From the NCBI GenBank assembly GCA_009602735.1, contig WELA01007946.1:1-64000 (forward strand): DNA of 64,000 nucleotides, written 5' to 3'. This document shows, one piece after another, positions 35,433 through 43,871 of this stretch. The notes beneath the pieces are model-generated. The model saw nothing but the letters and a program-made list of their open reading frames with translations. It was not told the origin of the DNA and ran no database searches. The DNA comes from Mesotaenium endlicherianum (taxonomy: Eukaryota > Streptophyta > Zygnematophyceae > Zygnematales > Mesotaeniaceae). Numbering within the stretch: the first letter of the stretch is position 1; each line of letters opens with the position of its first letter. Both the position numbers and the translations under genes were made by a program.

Positions 35433-37571
35433 ATGAAGAGTAGAAAAGGGTTGTTGATACTGGCTGTGGCCTTATTCGGAGGTTTGTTTTTTGCATTCAG
35501 AAATAAATGGCTGGGCGGAACCGATGTATCGGCCGCGCAACGCCAGCAATTATTATCAACGGTTGGATATTTATTGGAAAAGCAACACTATAGTCCGAAG
35601 GATATTAATGATGCATTCTCTAAACAGGTGTTCCAGAAATACCTGGAAGATTTGGATCCCGATAAAACCATGTTCCTGAAAGCCGATATCGATTCATTGA
35701 AAAAATATGAATTGCGCATCGATGATGAAATACATGGAGCGCCCATAGAATTTGAACCCGCGGTAAGCGCTATTTATGATAAGCGCATCGAACAGGTGGT
35801 ATCCCTTTATAAAGACATACTTTCCAAACCGTTTGATTTCAACACCAATGAAACAGTGGTGCTGGATGCAGACAAGTTGCAGTATGCCGCTTCAGAAGCC
35901 GAGCGGAAAGACAGACTGCGCAAACAGCTAAAATTTCATACGCTGGAGCGCTACGTTGATTTGCTGGACCTGCGTGAAAAGAACAAAGGACAAAAAGATT
36001 TCGTAGTAAAATCAGATGCCGAGCTTGAAAAAGAAGCGCGGACTAAGATTCTCAAGTACATGGATAAACGTTACGACAGGCTCCGGGCAACGTTTACGGA
36101 GAACCAGCGTTTTTCAGCGTTTATCAATGCTATTACCGGACTGATGGATCCGCATACGGATTATATGCCGCCTACTGAAAAGCGCTCTTTTGATGAGCAG
36201 ATGAGTGGACGTTTTTATGGCATCGGCGCGCAACTGGGACAGGACGATTACGGTATCAAGATCGTGAGTATCCAAACCGGTGGCGCTGCGTGGAAGTCGG
36301 GAGAAATAGCGGTGAATGATGTGATTATCAAAGTGGCGCAGGGTAGTGCAGAGCCGGTAGATGTAACCGGTTATGAAACTACAGATGCTGTGAAGTTAAT
36401 CCGCGGAAACAAGGGGACGGAAGTAAGACTGACACTGAAAAAAACAGACGGTACCGTTAAAGTGGTAACTATGATAAGGGATGAGATCGTGTTAGATGAA
36501 ACCTATGTACGCAGTGCCGTGATTGGAGAAGGAAAAGATAAAATAGGTTATATCTATCTGCCCGATTTCTATGCCGATTTTGAAAAAGAAAATGGCCCGC
36601 GTTGCTCTGAAGATGTAGCACGCGAAGTAAAGAAACTGAAAGCAGAGAATGTAAAGGGCATCATCATAGATGTGCGCAGCAACGGCGGCGGTTATCTCTA
36701 TGAAGTGGTGCAGATGGTGGGGCTGTTTGTAAACCAGGGCCCGGTAGTACAGGTGCGTGAAAGAGACGGACGTTCATCTGTATTGAGCGACAGAGAACAA
36801 GGCGCTATCTATGATGGCCCGCTGGCAGTGATGGTGAATGAGCTGAGCGCTTCGGCCAGCGAAATATTTGCAGCAGCTATACAGGATTATAAGCGGGGCA
36901 TCATCATTGGAAGTTCCTCTACTTATGGTAAAGGAACCGTGCAAAAACCTATTCCTTTCGGTAATCGCATCGACCCTTACAGCGGCCGTACGGAATTAGG
37001 TGCTATGAAACTCACTTTCCAGAAATTTTACCGTGTCAATGGAGGATCCACGCAACTGAAAGGAGTAACACCCGATGTGATCCTGCCCGATACTTACGAA
37101 TACCTGAAGATCAGAGAAAAAGACAATCCTGCTGCGTTGCCCTGGGATGAGATTCCCAAAGCCGCTTACCAGTTATGGAAAGGAGATCTGCCTTATGCAT
37201 CGGTGATTAATCGTGAGAACGACCGTATCAAACAAAACGCGTCGCTGACACTGTTGAACAGCAACCTGATCTGGCTTTCCAAAGTAACCGATGAACCGGC
37301 CAGCCTCAACCTGGAAAAATACCGCCAGTTGCAAAAACAGATACGTACAACGGTTACGCAGAACAATACCCTGTTGAAGCCAAGCGCTGACATGGTGGTA
37401 AGTGCTTTGCAGGATGATAAAGCAAAGTTTTACAACAATGCCGATACGGCTAAAGGGCTGCGCTACCAGGACTGGTTGAAGTCGCTCAAATCTGATCTAT
37501 ACATCAGTGAATCTGTGCGGACGATGGTGGAAGTAGCCAGCGCTCCGCAAGTGCATACGGCAGCCAAATAA
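35433..37571 (+). CDS. Carboxy-terminal processing protease (S41, Prc-like)
   Basis: 712 residues from ATG 35433 (MKSRKGLLILAVALFGGLFF, an uncleaved or cleaved N-terminal membrane segment); ATG 35412 is an alternative. Residues about 40-190 match the tail-specific protease N-terminal domain. A PDZ domain follows at about 225-320 (GIGAQLGQDDYGIKIVSIQ). The S41 domain has a Ser-Lys dyad: Ser476 in SASASEIFAAAIQDY and Lys500 in TYGKGTVQKP. Such proteases trim the C-termini of periplasmic proteins and control cell-wall enzymes. Domain order and length fit Prc rather than the shorter CtpA. Confidence 0.92.
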   Translation: MKSRKGLLILAVALFGGLFFAFRNKWLGGTDVSAAQRQQLLSTVGYLLEKQHYSPKDINDAFSKQVFQKYLEDLDPDKTMFLKADIDSLKKYELRIDDEIHGAPIEFEPAVSAIYDKRIEQVVSLYKDILSKPFDFNTNETVVLDADKLQYAASEAERKDRLRKQLKFHTLERYVDLLDLREKNKGQKDFVVKSDAELEKEARTKILKYMDKRYDRLRATFTENQRFSAFINAITGLMDPHTDYMPPTEKRSFDEQMSGRFYGIGAQLGQDDYGIKIVSIQTGGAAWKSGEIAVNDVIIKVAQGSAEPVDVTGYETTDAVKLIRGNKGTEVRLTLKKTDGTVKVVTMIRDEIVLDETYVRSAVIGEGKDKIGYIYLPDFYADFEKENGPRCSEDVAREVKKLKAENVKGIIIDVRSNGGGYLYEVVQMVGLFVNQGPVVQVRERDGRSSVLSDREQGAIYDGPLAVMVNELSASASEIFAAAIQDYKRGIIIGSSSTYGKGTVQKPIPFGNRIDPYSGRTELGAMKLTFQKFYRVNGGSTQLKGVTPDVILPDTYEYLKIREKDNPAALPWDEIPKAAYQLWKGDLPYASVINRENDRIKQNASLTLLNSNLIWLSKVTDEPASLNLEKYRQLQKQIRTTVTQNNTLLKPSADMVVSALQDDKAKFYNNADTAKGLRYQDWLKSLKSDLYISESVRTMVEVASAPQVHTAAK

Positions 37572-37573
37572 AT

Positions 37574-37611
37574 AAGGCAAACAACACTACGTATTGTTTG
37601 CACAATGCCTT
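37574..37611. terminator. Possible bidirectional hairpin between convergent genes
   Basis: GCAAACAA (37577-37584) pairs with TTGTTTGC (37594-37601), and AAGGCA (37574-37579) with TGCCTT (37606-37611). It lies between the ends of the protease and the ABC-ATPase genes. No T run follows, so it is a weak terminator at best. Confidence 0.3.
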
Positions 37612-37622
37612 AGCCAGGATGA

Positions 37623-38495
37623 TCAGAGGTCGTTGATGGACAATTTATCAACCAAAAACCCCAATAACTTGTCATGGATACCCATGTAAACAGGGTCGTG
37701 AACAATTTCCTTCTTATTCCTGGGTCTTGGTAAAGGCACGTCTACAATGGCTTTGATAGAAGCTGCCGGACCATCATTCATCACTACTACGCGATCACTT
37801 AAGAATATGGCTTCTTCTATGTCATGTGTAACCATCACAATGGTTTTCTCTCTGTTATCGAGGTTCCACAGTTTCAACAATTCAACATGCAGGTTGCTTT
37901 TGGTAAGTGCGTCCAATGCCCCGAAAGGTTCATCCAGTAAAAGGATACTGGGGTTGATGGCAAAAGCCCTCGCAATGGCCACCCTTTGTTTCATACCACC
38001 GGATAGCTGACCGGGCAATTTATCTTTATGTTCCCAGAGTTTTACCATTTTCAGATTGTTTTCAACCAGGGCCTTTTTTTCTGTTGCAGTCTTACCGTGT
38101 ATGGCAGCATCGATGGCCTGGTAAATATTTTGATATACGCTCAGCCAGGGCAACAATGAATAGTTCTGAAAAACAATCCCCCTGTCGGGGCCAGGCTTGG
38201 TAACAAGGTTCCCGTTGGCAATGACGGAGCCGCTGCTGGGTTTCACCATACCACTGATGGTGTTCATCAGCGTTGATTTACCGCAACCGGAATGACCGAT
38301 CAGCGAAACGATCTCACCTCTACCAACAGCGAGTGAAATATCTTTTACAGCAGTGAAAACCCCTTTGGGTGTTTTAAAGCGTACGCTCACATCGTTGATT
38401 TCAATGCTGTTTGTTGCATACCCGTTTGCAGGAGCTGCATGATGATGGTGAAACGTTTCAGTATGGTTTTCTGGTGACAGAGAAATGGCTGACAT
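37623..38495 (-). CDS. Nitrate/nitrite-type ABC transporter ATP-binding protein
   Basis: 290 residues of the NrtD/SsuB/TauB group. Walker A SLIGHSGCGKST, Q-loop VFQNYSLLPW, signature LSGGMKQRVAIARA, Walker B ILLLDEPFGALD and H-loop VTHDIEEA are all intact. The C-terminal part with DRVVVMNDGPAASIK and YMGIHDKLL is like NrtD. Last gene of the uptake operon, 26 bases after the permease. It powers import of the ligand bound by the 39307 gene product. Confidence 0.9.
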   Translation of the reverse strand: MSAISLSPENHTETFHHHHAAPANGYATNSIEINDVSVRFKTPKGVFTAVKDISLAVGRGEIVSLIGHSGCGKSTLMNTISGMVKPSSGSVIANGNLVTKPGPDRGIVFQNYSLLPWLSVYQNIYQAIDAAIHGKTATEKKALVENNLKMVKLWEHKDKLPGQLSGGMKQRVAIARAFAINPSILLLDEPFGALDALTKSNLHVELLKLWNLDNREKTIVMVTHDIEEAIFLSDRVVVMNDGPAASIKAIVDVPLPRPRNKKEIVHDPVYMGIHDKLLGFLVDKLSINDL

Positions 38496-38521
38496 AAAAT
38501 AAAGCTTTAGACAATGAATGA

Positions 38522-39295
38522 TTATGAAGCATAAGTGAATCTTTTTTGCAGGAAAAGGAAGAGCTTATCCAGCAGGAGCCCTACTAAACCAATGATGATG
38601 ATGGCAACCAGTATTTTAGCAATACTGCCCCCGTTAAACCCTTCATCCCATACAAAATAACCCAGCCCGATACCACCACTGAGCATCTCACCGGCTACGA
38701 TCACCATCCATGCGATACCCACCGATAAACGCAACCCGGTGATGATATGGGGGAGGCTGAATGGCAGTAATATTTTAGTGAGGTATTTCCATTTGGAAAA
38801 ACCGAAAGCCTTACTCACATTCTTATGGTCCTGCGGAATATGAGATGCTCCGAACGCAGCATTGATCAATGTTGGCCATAAGGAGCAGATGAATATCATA
38901 AACACGCTTGCCTTATGTGAATCCTGGAAAATGGCCAGGCCTAACGGGAACCAGGCCAGCGGTGAAACAGGTCTTAATAACTGTACAATGGGATTGATAA
39001 TGCCCATCATGGCTTTACTGGACCCCACTAATAAACCCAATGGCACTGCTACGATACTGCCCAGGCCAAACCCGATAGCCACCCGTTCAAGTGAACTCAG
39101 CAATTTGGTGCCAATTCCTTTATAGTCGGGATCATTCTGCATGGGATGCTGCATAACTTCCCTGAAAACAAGCCAGGTTGCCCTTGGGCTGGGAATTTCA
39201 TGCTTGGTAAGCGTTGAAATAAGTTCCCATAGACCACCGAGTAAAGCAATGCCAATAAGGAAATAGAGCGTTTGCAAAGAGAATATCTTTTTCAT
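38522..39295 (-). CDS. Nitrate/nitrite-type ABC transporter permease
   Basis: 257 residues with about six membrane segments, of the NrtB/SsuC permease family. The coupling (EAA) motif is in ASHIPQDHKNVSKAFGFSKWKYLTKILLP, read here in two halves: AFGASHIPQ and KAFGFSKWKYLTKILLPFSL. RPVSPLAWFPLGLAIF is characteristic of the NrtB group. Lies between binding protein and ATPase, with gaps of 11 and 26 bases. Confidence 0.9.
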   Translation of the reverse strand: MKKIFSLQTLYFLIGIALLGGLWELISTLTKHEIPSPRATWLVFREVMQHPMQNDPDYKGIGTKLLSSLERVAIGFGLGSIVAVPLGLLVGSSKAMMGIINPIVQLLRPVSPLAWFPLGLAIFQDSHKASVFMIFICSLWPTLINAAFGASHIPQDHKNVSKAFGFSKWKYLTKILLPFSLPHIITGLRLSVGIAWMVIVAGEMLSGGIGLGYFVWDEGFNGGSIAKILVAIIIIGLVGLLLDKLFLFLQKRFTYAS

Positions 39296-39306
39296 AGCAG
39301 TTGGTT

Positions 39307-40518
39307 TTATCTCTTACATGTTTTTAAATAAGCAGCTACATTCTTCGGATCAAATGGTACATCATAAGTTGTTTTGAAAGGCTGCATGTCGGGCTGCATG
39401 GGCACTCCCATCTCATGGGCTACTTCTGCATACAGGTCGTCAAGGATTAATTTCTCGACTATGCCTTTGTAGTCGGGCTCTGATTTCAAATAGCCAAACC
39501 GAACGTACTGCGCCATGAACCAGGTGGCGTAAGACTTACGGGGCATATTAACGATCCCGTTGTTATAAAACATCATGCCATCATCCTTGTATTTCTGTAC
39601 ACCCAATTCACAACCCAGGTCATAAGAGCCGGCCAGCCTGGCTTCTAATACCTGCAATGGCGCATTTACATAATTGGGTTTGGTTAACCATCCTGCTGCT
39701 TTTTTACGGTTGCCCATATTATCCAGCCACTTGCAGGCTTCGATCACCGCCTTCATCACTTTTTTCAGGTTCTCCTTTTCGGTTGCGGCAAAATGTGCAT
39801 TCACAACCAGGGCTTTCTCGGGGTGGTTTTTCCAAATATCCTGCGTTGCAATGTGTGTAAAGCCTATATTTTGCGCTGCAGCCACTCCATTCCAGGGTTC
39901 ACCAACACAATATCCTTCCATGTTATCAACCCGCATATTCGCTACCATCTGGGGTGGGGGAATGGTGATGATGCCGACTGCCTTCTGGTTAACACCTGCT
40001 GCGGCCATCCAGTTACGGAGCCAGATATCGTGTGTGCCGCCGGGAAAGGTTATGGCAAACGTAACTTCCTTACGGCTTTGCACATTTTTAACTGCGGCCG
40101 CTACTTTGTTTACTTCTTTAAAGCCAACCAGTCCACAAAAATCTTTAGAGAGTGTAATGGCCTGCCCGTTATTGTTCAGTATCATGGCAATCTTCATATC
40201 AGAGCCGGCTTTTCCACCTATACCGGTATAAACAGAGAATGGCATGGAGAAGAGACAGTGTGCGCCGTCGAGTTCGCCGTTCAATATTTTATCGCGCACA
40301 TTGGCCCATGATGCTTCTTTGGATAATTCCACATCAACACCGTATTTCGCAAAAAGCCCTAGCTCTTTTGCTGCTACGAGCGGAGCGCAGTCTGTTAGTG
40401 GTATAAACCCCAGCTTTATTTTCCGGGGTGGGTTAGCCATCATCCTGAATGAAGTAACCGCCATAAATACGGCTACCAGTCCTGCTATAAATAATATTTT
40501 ATTGATTAAGCCTCTCAT
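39307..40518 (-). CDS. Nitrate/bicarbonate-type ABC transporter substrate-binding protein (NrtA/CmpA family)
   Basis: 403 residues. Export signal or anchor at residues about 1-27 (ILFIAGLVAVFMAVTSF). The NrtA/CmpA signature is clear: KLGFIPLTDCAPLVAAKELGLFAKYGVDVE, read in parts, with EASWANVRDKILNGELDGAH and GGTHDIWLRNWMAAAG. GYCVGEPWN is also typical of the family. There is no lipobox, so the protein is either free in the periplasm or tethered by its N-terminus. Ligand most likely nitrate or nitrite, less likely bicarbonate or a sulfonate. Operon: channel, this gene, permease, ATPase. Confidence 0.88.
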   Translation of the reverse strand: MRGLINKILFIAGLVAVFMAVTSFRMMANPPRKIKLGFIPLTDCAPLVAAKELGLFAKYGVDVELSKEASWANVRDKILNGELDGAHCLFSMPFSVYTGIGGKAGSDMKIAMILNNNGQAITLSKDFCGLVGFKEVNKVAAAVKNVQSRKEVTFAITFPGGTHDIWLRNWMAAAGVNQKAVGIITIPPPQMVANMRVDNMEGYCVGEPWNGVAAAQNIGFTHIATQDIWKNHPEKALVVNAHFAATEKENLKKVMKAVIEACKWLDNMGNRKKAAGWLTKPNYVNAPLQVLEARLAGSYDLGCELGVQKYKDDGMMFYNNGIVNMPRKSYATWFMAQYVRFGYLKSEPDYKGIVEKLILDDLYAEVAHEMGVPMQPDMQPFKTTYDVPFDPKNVAAYLKTCKR

Positions 40519-40559
40519 ATTTTGATCAATTTAAAAGGAAGAATGTTGTATCGTGTGTG

Positions 40560-42161
40560 TTACTGTTTTATGGCAACGGGTTTACTATAAAAGAAATCAG
40601 GGCGAATATTGATCATTGCATAAAACCATGTGCCTGTTTTCTTGTAAGTATCTGCAACGGCATCGGTGCCGGCTTGTCCCTTTGCCAATGCCATGCTGTT
40701 ATTGGCATTCATTACAGCATATCCCAGCTCTATTCCCGTGAATTTATTGAGTGTATAATTCAGCAGGATATCCACTTCATTGCCAAGGTATTTATCGATC
40801 AGGGAACCATCAGCCTTTTTCATGTCTTTGTTCAGGCTGAACGTGTGAAAGTCGGCGCCGATGGAGAACAGGTTGCTGGCATATTTCACTTTGAAGTAGC
40901 CGTTATTCAAACCACCCGCAGGGGCACCGGTGCCCACGTAGAAATAATCCATATAGCCCCAGTGTTTATGCGGCGTTCCGTATAATGGATCAAAACGGTT
41001 GTCTTCACCGGAAGGTGAAACGGCATCATTTCCCGAAAGGACGTCATAGCCGGGTGTAAAGCTGAATTTGCCTTTTTGGTAGGTTGCTAAAGCCGTATAG
41101 TGATACGCATTCAATGACATGCCTTCCCGGTTTTTGCCGGATTGCTTATAGTAAGCCACCTGCAAGGCGATTTTACCAAACCCCGATGCATTGCCCATCG
41201 TATGATTGATCATCAGGCCATATGTATAGCGACTGGTTGTGCCAGAATAGTCAAATGAATCGTTGCTTCCTGTACTGATAAATCTCCTTCCATAAACGTA
41301 TCCGGTGTTGTCAACGGCTACAGAATCGAGTTTATATTTCCCGAAACGGTCATTGAAAAAGAGCGCAGAGAATTTTGTCTGGTTGAATTTGCGGCTGATA
41401 TACAGGCTGGTGAACGACTTATAATCCTGGCTGGCGGCATTGGTATTGGTTGGGTTACTGTACACCGGCGTACCTGTTTTAGAACTATTGTTGGCTGCGT
41501 TGCCACCGGCAGCAAGCGGAACGATCCCGGCAGGGGTAGGCACTAAAACACCGCCTGAATTTTTCACGTATGCCGGAATATTGCCCGGCACATAAGAGGT
41601 ATTGGTAATACCAAAAGCATCGCTGTTCTGGTTATAGGCATACCCGAGGTCAACCTGCCATCCATTGTGCATCATCTTAAGCAGCGCCATATCATGTCGC
41701 CGGCCTTGTTGTAACCAATCCAGGTTACCGATCAAACGAACATCGTCATAGCTCAATTCCTGCCTTCCAATCTTAAGGGAAAGCTGGTCGAACAATTTAA
41801 ATTTGATGGTGGTATCGGCTTTATTAGCCAGCGTAATATCGGCCCAGCCCTCATGGAGCATCAGGCGATTGCCATCGGCATTGGAAATGGAGGAAGCGTC
41901 TTGTCCCCATACCCGCACATCCTGTAACGTAACACCAAAAGTAACCCTGTCCCATTTGTATCCAAAGATCAACCTGGTACGCTGAGAGGTAAATGCGGCC
42001 GTTTTTGCGCCTTTCAATACCAGGTTGCCAAACCCATCCCGGACTTCTGTTCGCGTTCGCAGTTGTCCGGTTAAGGTAAATTGTGCGTGCGCACTTAGGG
42101 TGAAAAGAAAACACAGTGCGGACAGCCATGCATAAGCAGTAGGTTTCGTTTTTTTAGCCAT
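40560..42161 (-). CDS. Outer-membrane channel of the alginate-export (AlgE-like) family
   Basis: 533 residues. Signal peptide about 1-26 (ending SAHAQ), then a barrel with alternating aromatic strands. The start FTLTGQLRTRTEVRDGFGNL and the middle LKIGRQELSYDDVRLIGNLDWLQQGRRHD are characteristic of the alginate-export domain family; in Bacteroidota these are general porin-like proteins. It is the first gene of the nitrate-type uptake operon, 41 bases before the binding protein. I infer that it is the outer-membrane entry pore for the same solute, not an alginate exporter. Confidence 0.85.
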   Translation of the reverse strand: MAKKTKPTAYAWLSALCFLFTLSAHAQFTLTGQLRTRTEVRDGFGNLVLKGAKTAAFTSQRTRLIFGYKWDRVTFGVTLQDVRVWGQDASSISNADGNRLMLHEGWADITLANKADTTIKFKLFDQLSLKIGRQELSYDDVRLIGNLDWLQQGRRHDMALLKMMHNGWQVDLGYAYNQNSDAFGITNTSYVPGNIPAYVKNSGGVLVPTPAGIVPLAAGGNAANNSSKTGTPVYSNPTNTNAASQDYKSFTSLYISRKFNQTKFSALFFNDRFGKYKLDSVAVDNTGYVYGRRFISTGSNDSFDYSGTTSRYTYGLMINHTMGNASGFGKIALQVAYYKQSGKNREGMSLNAYHYTALATYQKGKFSFTPGYDVLSGNDAVSPSGEDNRFDPLYGTPHKHWGYMDYFYVGTGAPAGGLNNGYFKVKYASNLFSIGADFHTFSLNKDMKKADGSLIDKYLGNEVDILLNYTLNKFTGIELGYAVMNANNSMALAKGQAGTDAVADTYKKTGTWFYAMINIRPDFFYSKPVAIKQ

Positions 42162-42588
42162 AACTTTGCTTTAGGTTTAGATTGTTTTCAATTTAAATTC
42201 CATCGCCCCGGTTCAGACTTCCACATCGGCCGGGGTTTTTTATTTGTCTTTAATGTAATATGCTAGAAACCAGTACCATCATTCACGTATTAAATTCATT
42301 TATTACGTTTCATGTGGCAGGCAATCGGGTAGCGACAATAAAGTAAGGTCAATAGGTATTTGACAAGCAATCGAGGAGAAAGTGTTCCGGTTAACCCTGT
42401 TAACGATGCGGAATAATGGCTAAATGGATAATTAGATTTAAATTTTGATTTTTTATATGTAATATAAAGAATCAAAAAAGATAGCTTTTTAAATAAAAAT
42501 ACACTCTATCTGCAATAAAATTAATAACACAATGGATAATTTCAAAGATTTATTGTCATATTGTTTAGATTTTTATTTAAATAATATA
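42162..42588. other. Long AT-rich intergenic control region between the uptake operon and the Crp/Fnr gene
   Basis: About 460 bases without a gene separate two divergent start codons, of which this stretch is the part without a promoter call. It holds a terminator-like hairpin near its left end (42205-42240), a perfect 13-base inverted repeat TTTAAATAAAAAT (42488-42500) / ATTTTTATTTAAA (42569-42581), and very AT-rich DNA from 42410 on. No clear TTGAT-N4-ATCAA FNR site was found. Confidence 0.6.
42205..42240 (+). terminator. Terminator-like hairpin upstream of the uptake operon
   Basis: GCCCCGGTT (42205-42213) pairs with GGCCGGGGT (42228-42236, with G-U pairs), followed on the plus strand by a T run to 42240. 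No plus-strand gene ends here, and on the minus strand the hairpin lies in the likely 5' leader of the channel gene. Structure seen, role unclear. Confidence 0.4.
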
Positions 42589-42617
42589 TTTGAGATTGTA
42601 TTTTGACTTTATTTTTG
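42589..42617 (+). promoter_or_regulatory. Candidate promoter of the Crp/Fnr regulator gene
   Basis: TATTTTTG (42610-42617) matches TAnnTTTG exactly, with TTTG at 42589-42592, 17 bases upstream. The transcript would start near 42622, almost at the ATG (42624). Confidence 0.45.
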
Positions 42618-42623
42618 TACAGT

Positions 42624-43316
42624 ATGAAACTGAAAAAAGTAAACTGCGATCTTACCGTTTGCTCCATGTGCCGGCTATGCCAGAAGGAATGGCTTCCTGC
42701 TATCGATGCCAACAGGAAAATGTACCATTATAAGAAAGGGGAAGTGCTTTTTGAGGAAGGGGCCGAGGTACAGGGGATGTATTTCATTCATACCGGACTG
42801 GTGAAAGTGCATAAAAAATGGGGAGACGAAAAGGAACTGATCCTGCGCTTTGCTAAAAGCGGGGCCATTGCCGGTCACCGCGGATTGGGCAGCGACACTG
42901 TTTATCCAGTCTCAGCAACAGCACTTCTGCCAACGGATGTCTGTTTTATAGACATTCATTTCTTCACTGCCACCCTAAAGGTTAACCAGGACTATTTATA
43001 TGACCTGATGATGTTCTTTGCCGCAGAGCTGAAAGAGTCTGAAAGAAAAATGCGTAACCTGGCGCATATGAATACAAAGGGAAGGATTGCCAATGCTTTG
43101 CTTCTTTTGGACGAGCGATTTGGCACAACCCCCGAAGGCTTTATCGATATAGAACTTTCCAGGCAGGACCTCTCTTCCTATACCGGCACCACTTATGAGA
43201 CCTTATTCAGGATCATGAATGAATTGGTGGAAGATGACGCGCTCTCATTGAATAAGCGCTGGATCAGGATCAACGATCGCAAGAAGCTGGAGAAATATTG
43301 TTTTTCTTTACCTTAG
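42624..43316 (+). CDS. Crp/Fnr family transcription regulator with FNR-like cysteines
   Basis: 230 residues. N-terminal cysteines 8, 13, 16 and 19 (CDLTVCSMCRLC) precede a cyclic-nucleotide-binding-type beta roll (about 25-120). Cys107 (LPTDVCFIDI) sits where FNR has its fourth iron-sulfur ligand. A long dimer helix (about 120-150) and a winged helix-turn-helix (about 175-225) follow. In the recognition helix, GTTYETLFRIMNEL keeps the Glu and Arg of FNR's ETISR but has Phe for Ser. The gene is divergent from the nitrate-type uptake operon, which it may control in response to oxygen, nitric oxide or nitrate. The start is the first ATG. Confidence 0.88.
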   Translation: MKLKKVNCDLTVCSMCRLCQKEWLPAIDANRKMYHYKKGEVLFEEGAEVQGMYFIHTGLVKVHKKWGDEKELILRFAKSGAIAGHRGLGSDTVYPVSATALLPTDVCFIDIHFFTATLKVNQDYLYDLMMFFAAELKESERKMRNLAHMNTKGRIANALLLLDERFGTTPEGFIDIELSRQDLSSYTGTTYETLFRIMNELVEDDALSLNKRWIRINDRKKLEKYCFSLP

Positions 43317-43360
43317 CTCCTGATTAGTATCTATGTAAGGACAAATTCAGGTTTACTACC

Positions 43361-43867
43361 ATGACAGAGCAGCGAAAAAAGTGGTTTGCCCTTTATACGA
43401 AGCCACGCTGGGAAAAAAAGATAGATGGTGCCCTGTTGAAAAAGGGAATTGCCAGTTGGTGCCCCCTGCAAAAAGTAGAAAGACAATGGAGCGACCGTAA
43501 AAAGGTCATTGAAGAACCACTTTTCAAATCCTATGTTTTTGTGCAGATCGACGATGCCGAACGTACCAAGGTCCTGATGACGGATGGCGTATTGAATTTT
43601 GTTCATTACCTCGGCAAACCTGCCGTGATCCGCGATGAAGAAGTAGCTACCATCAAAAAATACCTCGCAGAAAAAGACGCCAGCATCTCCGTATTATCCG
43701 AACAGGGTTTCATGGATGAAATGAAGATCAAAGTGAACTATGGTGTGTTCATGGGCAATGAAGGAACCGTGATCAGGGGCGGAAAGAAAAAAGTGTTTGT
43801 GAAACTGCAAAGCCTGGGACAGGTAATGGTGGTGGAGTTTCCGGCGGAATACCTGTCTGTGGTATAA
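43361..43867 (+). CDS. UpxY family transcription antiterminator (NusG paralogue)
   Basis: 168 residues. The NusG N-terminal domain is clear: KKWFALYTKPRWEKKIDGALLKKG, read in parts, with SWCPLQKVERQWSDRKKVIEEPLFKSYVF. A C-terminal KOW-like part follows (MKIKVNYGVFMGNEGTVIR). In Bacteroidota, UpxY proteins ride on RNA polymerase and let it read through the leader of capsule operons. No polysaccharide operon is next to it in this window, so its target is elsewhere. It lies 44 bases after the Crp/Fnr gene on the same strand. Confidence 0.88.
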   Translation: MTEQRKKWFALYTKPRWEKKIDGALLKKGIASWCPLQKVERQWSDRKKVIEEPLFKSYVFVQIDDAERTKVLMTDGVLNFVHYLGKPAVIRDEEVATIKKYLAEKDASISVLSEQGFMDEMKIKVNYGVFMGNEGTVIRGGKKKVFVKLQSLGQVMVVEFPAEYLSVV

Positions 43868-43871
43868 ATTT

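Noticed and set aside
42181-42240. Possible leader peptide before the uptake operon on the minus strand
   Set aside because: A 12-codon frame beginning MWKSEPGRW is readable, but it has no codon run related to nitrogen or an amino acid and no downstream terminator on that strand.
42162-42623. Possible FNR/CRP box in the regulator control region
   Set aside because: No TTGAT-N4-ATCAA or TGTGA-N6-TCACA match; only loose AT-rich similarity such as TTGTCATATTG.
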